Positions 60,676-64,000 of a stretch of DNA of 64,000 bases are shown one piece after another. A program made the position numbers and the translations under genes. Source of the DNA: CAZGSN01 sp964371655. GTDB taxonomy: Bacteria > Desulfobacterota > Binatia > HRBIN30. How positions within the stretch are numbered: the stretch's first letter is position 1; every line of letters begins with the position of its first letter. The notes under the pieces were generated by a model, which was not told the origin of the DNA, made no database searches, and saw only the letters and a list, made by a program, of their open reading frames with translations. The stretch covers positions 1-64,000 of the forward strand of contig CAYJOD010000023.1 in the NCBI GenBank assembly GCA_964371655.1. Reading direction: 5' to 3'.

Positions 60676-61539
60676 ATGAAGTTTGGTCTGATGTTCGTCA
60701 ACGCGGGGCCCTTCGCGTACCCGGCGCTGTTCGAAGGTCTGGTGCACACGGCAGAGGAAGTGGGCCTCGAGTCGCTGTGGACCGTCGAGCACGTGGTGGT
60801 CCCGGTCGGCTACGAATCGGAGTACCCGTACAGCGAAACCGGGAAGATGCCCGGCCCTGAGGATGTTGCGATTCCGGATCCGTTGTTGCCGCTCGCTTAT
60901 GCGGCGGCGTTGACGACGAAGATTCGCCTCGGTACCGGGGTGATGATTCTACCGCAGCGCCATCCCGCCTACGTCGCCAAGCAGATGGCGACGCTCGATG
61001 TGCTCTCGCGAGGCCGCGCCATTCTCGGCATCGGATCGGGCTGGCTGAAGGAAGAGTTCGACGTGCTCGGCGTTCCGTTTCACGAACGCGGCAAGCGCAC
61101 CGACGAATCGATCCGCGCCATTCGCTCGCTGTGGAAAGACGAAGCCGAAGCGTTCGACGGCCGCTTCTATCGGTGGAGTGCCGTCGAGTCGCAGCCGAAG
61201 CCGGTGCAGCGACCCGGCGTGCCGATCGTGATTGGCGGTCACTCCGAGGCTGCGGCTCGCCGTGCGGCACGGTTGGGAGACGGATTTTTTCCGGGACGCG
61301 GCGACATCGACACCTTGAAGCGGCTGCTCGTGGTCATGCGCGAAGAATGCGCCAAGAGCGGACGCGACGCCGACAGCATCGAGATCACCGCGGGAAGCAT
61401 GGTGACCAATCCCGACACCGTACACCAGTTTGCCGATCTCGGTGTTGCGCGCATGACGATCTCGCCACCGGCCTTCGACCTCGAGGGCATCCGCCACGGT
61501 CTGCATCGCTTCGCCGAGCAGGTCATCGCCAAGTTGTGA
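60676..61539 (+). CDS. LLM-class F420-dependent oxidoreductase
   Basis: 287 residues from ATG 60676 (AAGGAG at 60664-60669). Luciferase-like monooxygenase fold: MKFGLMFVNAGPF, LGTGVMILPQRHPAYVAKQMATLDVLSRGRAILGIGSGW, HERGKRTDESIRAIRSLW and VPIVIGGHSEAAARRAARLGDGF. This matches the F420-dependent LLM subgroup (TIGR03619-like) rather than flavin luciferases. It implies the host makes coenzyme F420. The substrate is not identifiable. Single-gene unit. Confidence 0.9.
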   Translation: MKFGLMFVNAGPFAYPALFEGLVHTAEEVGLESLWTVEHVVVPVGYESEYPYSETGKMPGPEDVAIPDPLLPLAYAAALTTKIRLGTGVMILPQRHPAYVAKQMATLDVLSRGRAILGIGSGWLKEEFDVLGVPFHERGKRTDESIRAIRSLWKDEAEAFDGRFYRWSAVESQPKPVQRPGVPIVIGGHSEAAARRAARLGDGFFPGRGDIDTLKRLLVVMREECAKSGRDADSIEITAGSMVTNPDTVHQFADLGVARMTISPPAFDLEGIRHGLHRFAEQVIAKL

Positions 61540-61564
61540 CCTGCGTTCCCTGCGTTAGGCTGTG

Positions 61565-62749
61565 TCAAATTGCGCGCACGCACGCCACGGCCGCGGCGCC
61601 TATGCGCAGGATACGCAAGTCGCCGAACGGCGAGCCGACGCCGCTGTTGAGTGTGAGGGCGACGGCAAGGCGGCGCTTAGGATCGGCCCAGGCGCCGGAG
61701 CCGCCGAAGCCGAAGTGGCCGAAGCCGCCATGGATCGTCCCCCGAAGTGTCGCGGCGCGGTGGTAGCCGAGGCGCCAGTACATCGGTAGCGGCACGACGA
61801 GGTCGATGCGACGATTTTGAATCTCCGTGGCGCGCCGCACGGTCGCTTCTGACAGGAGCTTGGTTGTGCCGAGGCTGCCGTTGTCGGCGAGCGCGGCGTA
61901 GAGCTTGGCCAGGGAGCGAGCCGTGAACACGCCGTTGGCCGCAGGGATGGGCTGGGTGACGACGTGTGCCGCGGAGAAGTCGAAGCTCTCGATGCCGTTG
62001 GGCACCAACGCGTCGGCCATGCGCCGGAAATTGATCGGAGCTCGGAACGCCGACAGGACGCGTTGCAGCGGACGCAGGATACGCTTGAGCGACTCGGGCG
62101 ATCGCTGCATTTGCTTCGAGGGGATCAGCTGGGCGACGCGTGACAGCTCGCTCTCCGGCAAACCGATGTAGAGTCCGTCGAGATCGAGCGGCGCGGCGAT
62201 CTCGTCGCGCAGCACCTGCTGCACGCTGCGGCCGCTGATGCGGCGGATGATCTCGCCGACCAGATATCCGAACGTCAACGCGTGGTAGCCGTTGGCGGTC
62301 CCGGGCGGATGCACCGGCGCGCTACGCGCCAGCATGTCGGTCATGTACTGCCAATCGAGCAGCCGCTCGACGTGGTCGATGCGCGAGCGCAGCGGATACA
62401 ATCCCGCTTCGTGGCAGAGCAGCTGGCGAACCGTGATGCGCTCCTTGCCCGCCTGCGCGAACTCCGGCCAATAATGGGCGACCGATCGGTCGTAATCGAC
62501 GAGTCCGTGGTCGGCGAGGACGTGCAGCGCCGTCGAGATTACGCCCTTCGTGGTCGAGAACGACACCGACATGGTGTCGGCGCGCCACGGTGTCCCGGCG
62601 CGATCGCGCACGCCGCCCCAGATGTCCACGACTTTGTCGCCGTGGTGGTAGACGCACACCGCGGCGCCGCCATGGCGAGATTGCTTCAGTTGCGTTTCGA
62701 GGGCGCGGGCGACGCGCCAGAATTTCGGATGAACGTAACCGTGAACCAT
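61565..62749 (-). CDS. beta-lactamase-fold serine hydrolase
   Basis: 394 residues from ATG 62749. A longer start at 62830 would overlap the Nudix gene. Class C-like penicillin-binding/esterase fold: VSFSTTKGVIST holds the SxxK catalytic pair, NGYHALTFGYLVGEII has the Tyr of the second motif, and HGGFGHFGFGGSGAW the third (HxG-like). This is the EstB/LACTB type: esterase or peptidase, often not a true beta-lactamase. No signal peptide. It follows the NrtR-like gene by 47 bp. Confidence 0.85.
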   Translation of the reverse strand: MVHGYVHPKFWRVARALETQLKQSRHGGAAVCVYHHGDKVVDIWGGVRDRAGTPWRADTMSVSFSTTKGVISTALHVLADHGLVDYDRSVAHYWPEFAQAGKERITVRQLLCHEAGLYPLRSRIDHVERLLDWQYMTDMLARSAPVHPPGTANGYHALTFGYLVGEIIRRISGRSVQQVLRDEIAAPLDLDGLYIGLPESELSRVAQLIPSKQMQRSPESLKRILRPLQRVLSAFRAPINFRRMADALVPNGIESFDFSAAHVVTQPIPAANGVFTARSLAKLYAALADNGSLGTTKLLSEATVRRATEIQNRRIDLVVPLPMYWRLGYHRAATLRGTIHGGFGHFGFGGSGAWADPKRRLAVALTLNSGVGSPFGDLRILRIGAAAVACVRAI

Positions 62750-62796
62750 GGGCGTGTGATGGCGCGAAGCCCGCGCTGGCGCAAGCGTGTCCGGGG

Positions 62797-63453
62797 TTAC
62801 AGCATGACGATGTTCATCGGCTGGCGACACGTGAACGCATAGAGCTGGGCCGGGCGGTGCGGACCGCGGCGTCTTCGGCGTAGCCGGCGCAGCAGGCGCA
62901 GGGCAAGGATCTTCTTGCGGAAGTTGCGGCGGTCGAGGGTGCGGCCAAGGATGACCTCGTAGATTTCCTGCAGCTCTCCGAGCGTGAACTCGTCGGCCAG
63001 TAGACTGTAGACGATGTTGGTGTATTCGAGCTTGGCCTGCAGGCGCTCGAGCGCGTAGGCGGCGATGACATTATGGTCGTAGGCCAACGGCGGCAAGGCG
63101 CGCACCGGCAACCAGCGTGCGCGTGAGTACTTGCCGTTGCGATCTGCGGCGTGGGCTGTGCCTGGTTCGGGCACGAGCGCGAAGAAGGCGACCGAAACGA
63201 CGTGCGCATGCGGGTCGCGCGTCGGTTCGCCGAAGGTGCGCAGCTGCTCGAGGTAAACGTCGTGCAGCCCGGTCTGGACGAGCAGCTCGCGCGCGGCCGT
63301 CGCCTCCGGCGAGTCGCCGACGCGAACGAGGCCGCCCGGAAATGCCCACTGGCCCGCGAAAGGCCCGGATTTCACCTCGACCAGAAGTGCCTTCAAGTCG
63401 CCCGCGGTGATCGTAAAGATCACGACGTCGACGGCTACGCGGGGAGAACGCAT
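62797..63453 (-). CDS. NrtR-like Nudix-fold regulator (degenerate Nudix box)
   Basis: 218 residues. N-terminal Nudix fold (WAFPGGLVRVGDSPEATAARELLVQTGL), then a C-terminal winged-helix part (YTNIVYSLLADEFTLGELQEIYEVILG, LDRRNFRKKIL) as in NrtR regulators of NAD metabolism. The Nudix box is degenerate: the usual first Glu is Asp, and the EE pair after REL is VQ. Catalysis is therefore doubtful and ADP-ribose sensing more likely. The C-terminus is Arg-rich. It lies 80 bp downstream of nadA, which strongly supports the NAD-regulator reading. Confidence 0.85.
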   Translation of the reverse strand: MRSPRVAVDVVIFTITAGDLKALLVEVKSGPFAGQWAFPGGLVRVGDSPEATAARELLVQTGLHDVYLEQLRTFGEPTRDPHAHVVSVAFFALVPEPGTAHAADRNGKYSRARWLPVRALPPLAYDHNVIAAYALERLQAKLEYTNIVYSLLADEFTLGELQEIYEVILGRTLDRRNFRKKILALRLLRRLRRRRRGPHRPAQLYAFTCRQPMNIVML

Positions 63454-63533
63454 GTCGGCTCAAGCGAACGCAGGCGCCAGGCCCTTTCGGTGTCGCTGCT
63501 GTCCTTGCTGTCCTTGCGGTCCCTTAGATCTTG

Positions 63534-64000
63534 TCAGGATAGCTCCAGCATGCGACGCAGCGAGCGTTCGGCGCCGCGGCGCACGTCTTCATCGAGAACG
63601 ATCTCGTGCTCCATTTGTTGCAAGGAGCGCAGCGTGCCCTCGAGCGTGATCATCTTCATGAATTGGCAGAGCTTGCAGGCTTTGTAGAACTGCTTCTCCG
63701 GGACCTCGACGAGGAGGCGATCGGAGAGACCGCATTCGGTGACGACGAGGAACTCCATCGCTTCGCTTTGCTTGGCGTACTGCACCATGCCGCTGGTGCT
63801 CAGAACGGCGTCGGCAATGGCGGCAACGTCGGCGCGACACTCGGGGTGAGCCAGAACCTTGATACCCGGGATGGCGTCTTTGACCTTGAGGATGTTGTCG
63901 GGCGTAATCTGGTGGTGCACGTAGCAGTTGCCGTCCCAGGTGATGACGGTCTTCGCGGTTTCCTTCTGCACGTACTCGCCGAGGTGCCGATCCGGAACGA
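63534..64000 (-). CDS. nadA: quinolinate synthase NadA, C-terminal part (cut by window end)
   Basis: The visible 155 residues run to the stop at 63534 and continue beyond position 64000. Identity is clear: VPDRHLGEYV, ITWDGNCYVHHQI, VLAHPECRADV, STSGMVQYAK, FLVVTECGLSDRL and CQFMKMITLEGTL. NadA condenses iminoaspartate with dihydroxyacetone phosphate to quinolinate using a [4Fe-4S] cluster. The Cys in TECG and CKLC regions are cluster or nearby residues. It is upstream of the NrtR-like gene, probably in one operon. Confidence 0.95.
   Translation of the reverse strand, partial: VPDRHLGEYVQKETAKTVITWDGNCYVHHQITPDNILKVKDAIPGIKVLAHPECRADVAAIADAVLSTSGMVQYAKQSEAMEFLVVTECGLSDRLLVEVPEKQFYKACKLCQFMKMITLEGTLRSLQQMEHEIVLDEDVRRGAERSLRRMLELS

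Noticed and set aside
1..64000. tRNA or rRNA genes, prophage and complete insertion sequences
   Set aside because: No tRNA cloverleaf, rRNA signature, integrase or transposase was recognised on either strand; only miniature-type elements are visible.

Overview
The window looks like chromosome of a high-GC, Gram-negative, probably soil or groundwater bacterium. Evidence is lipobox-bearing lipoproteins, Cys-rich repeats of the DUF4215 (Myxococcus) type, Thr/Pro-rich surface linkers, an F420-type LLM oxidoreductase, and many short inverted repeats between genes. A deltaproteobacterial-grade lineage (Myxococcota, Desulfobacterota or Candidatus Binatota) fits, but no rRNA or tRNA is present to settle it. 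I saw no CRISPR array, phage or complete insertion sequence.

Most of the window concerns building and decorating a cell-surface glycan. Positions 1-7.6 kb hold two divergent paralogous radical SAM/SPASM proteins, a methyltransferase with a GT-C membrane protein, and a YfhO-family membrane protein. From 21.2 kb down to 7.9 kb on the minus strand runs one tightly packed set of eleven genes: YfhO, an NTF2-like lipoprotein, SGNH, MBOAT, SGNH, a 59-residue DUF5989-like peptide, a sulfatase-like protein, a secreted protein, a GT-C protein, a second sulfatase-like protein and SGNH. This is best read as a glycan synthesis and O-acylation module. Positions 21.6-25.7 kb hold a methyltransferase/GT2 pair, then a sugar-nucleotide epimerase and RmlC. 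RmlD lies at 33 kb.

Positions 26-32.3 kb carry a sulfotransferase divergent from a four-gene unit: two paralogous alkaline-phosphatase-superfamily proteins, a 64-residue helix-turn-type protein ending in an LGY tail, and a three-span membrane protein that resembles the Oxa1/EMC3/DUF106 superfamily. I consider this the best candidate for an undescribed system. Positions 34-39 kb hold a GT-C protein, a broken UPF0175 antitoxin gene and a CocE-type lipoprotein hydrolase. Positions 39-46 kb carry three tandem large secreted Cys-rich proteins that share a C-terminal domain I do not recognise. Positions 47-53 kb hold an amino-sugar operon (Gfo/Idh/MocA, SDR, two DegT aminotransferases, a NeuD-like acyltransferase and a GT2).

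Positions 53.6-64 kb are more mixed: a GT-C protein, a TetR/radical SAM/membrane-protein operon with a palindromic operator, a small HExxH membrane protease, a GH13 glucosidase, the LLM oxidoreductase, and a nadA / NrtR-like / serine-hydrolase run that is cut by the window end. Between genes there are at least six families of short inverted-repeat elements. Several occur in two or more copies, one pair is nested, and one supplies a start codon.
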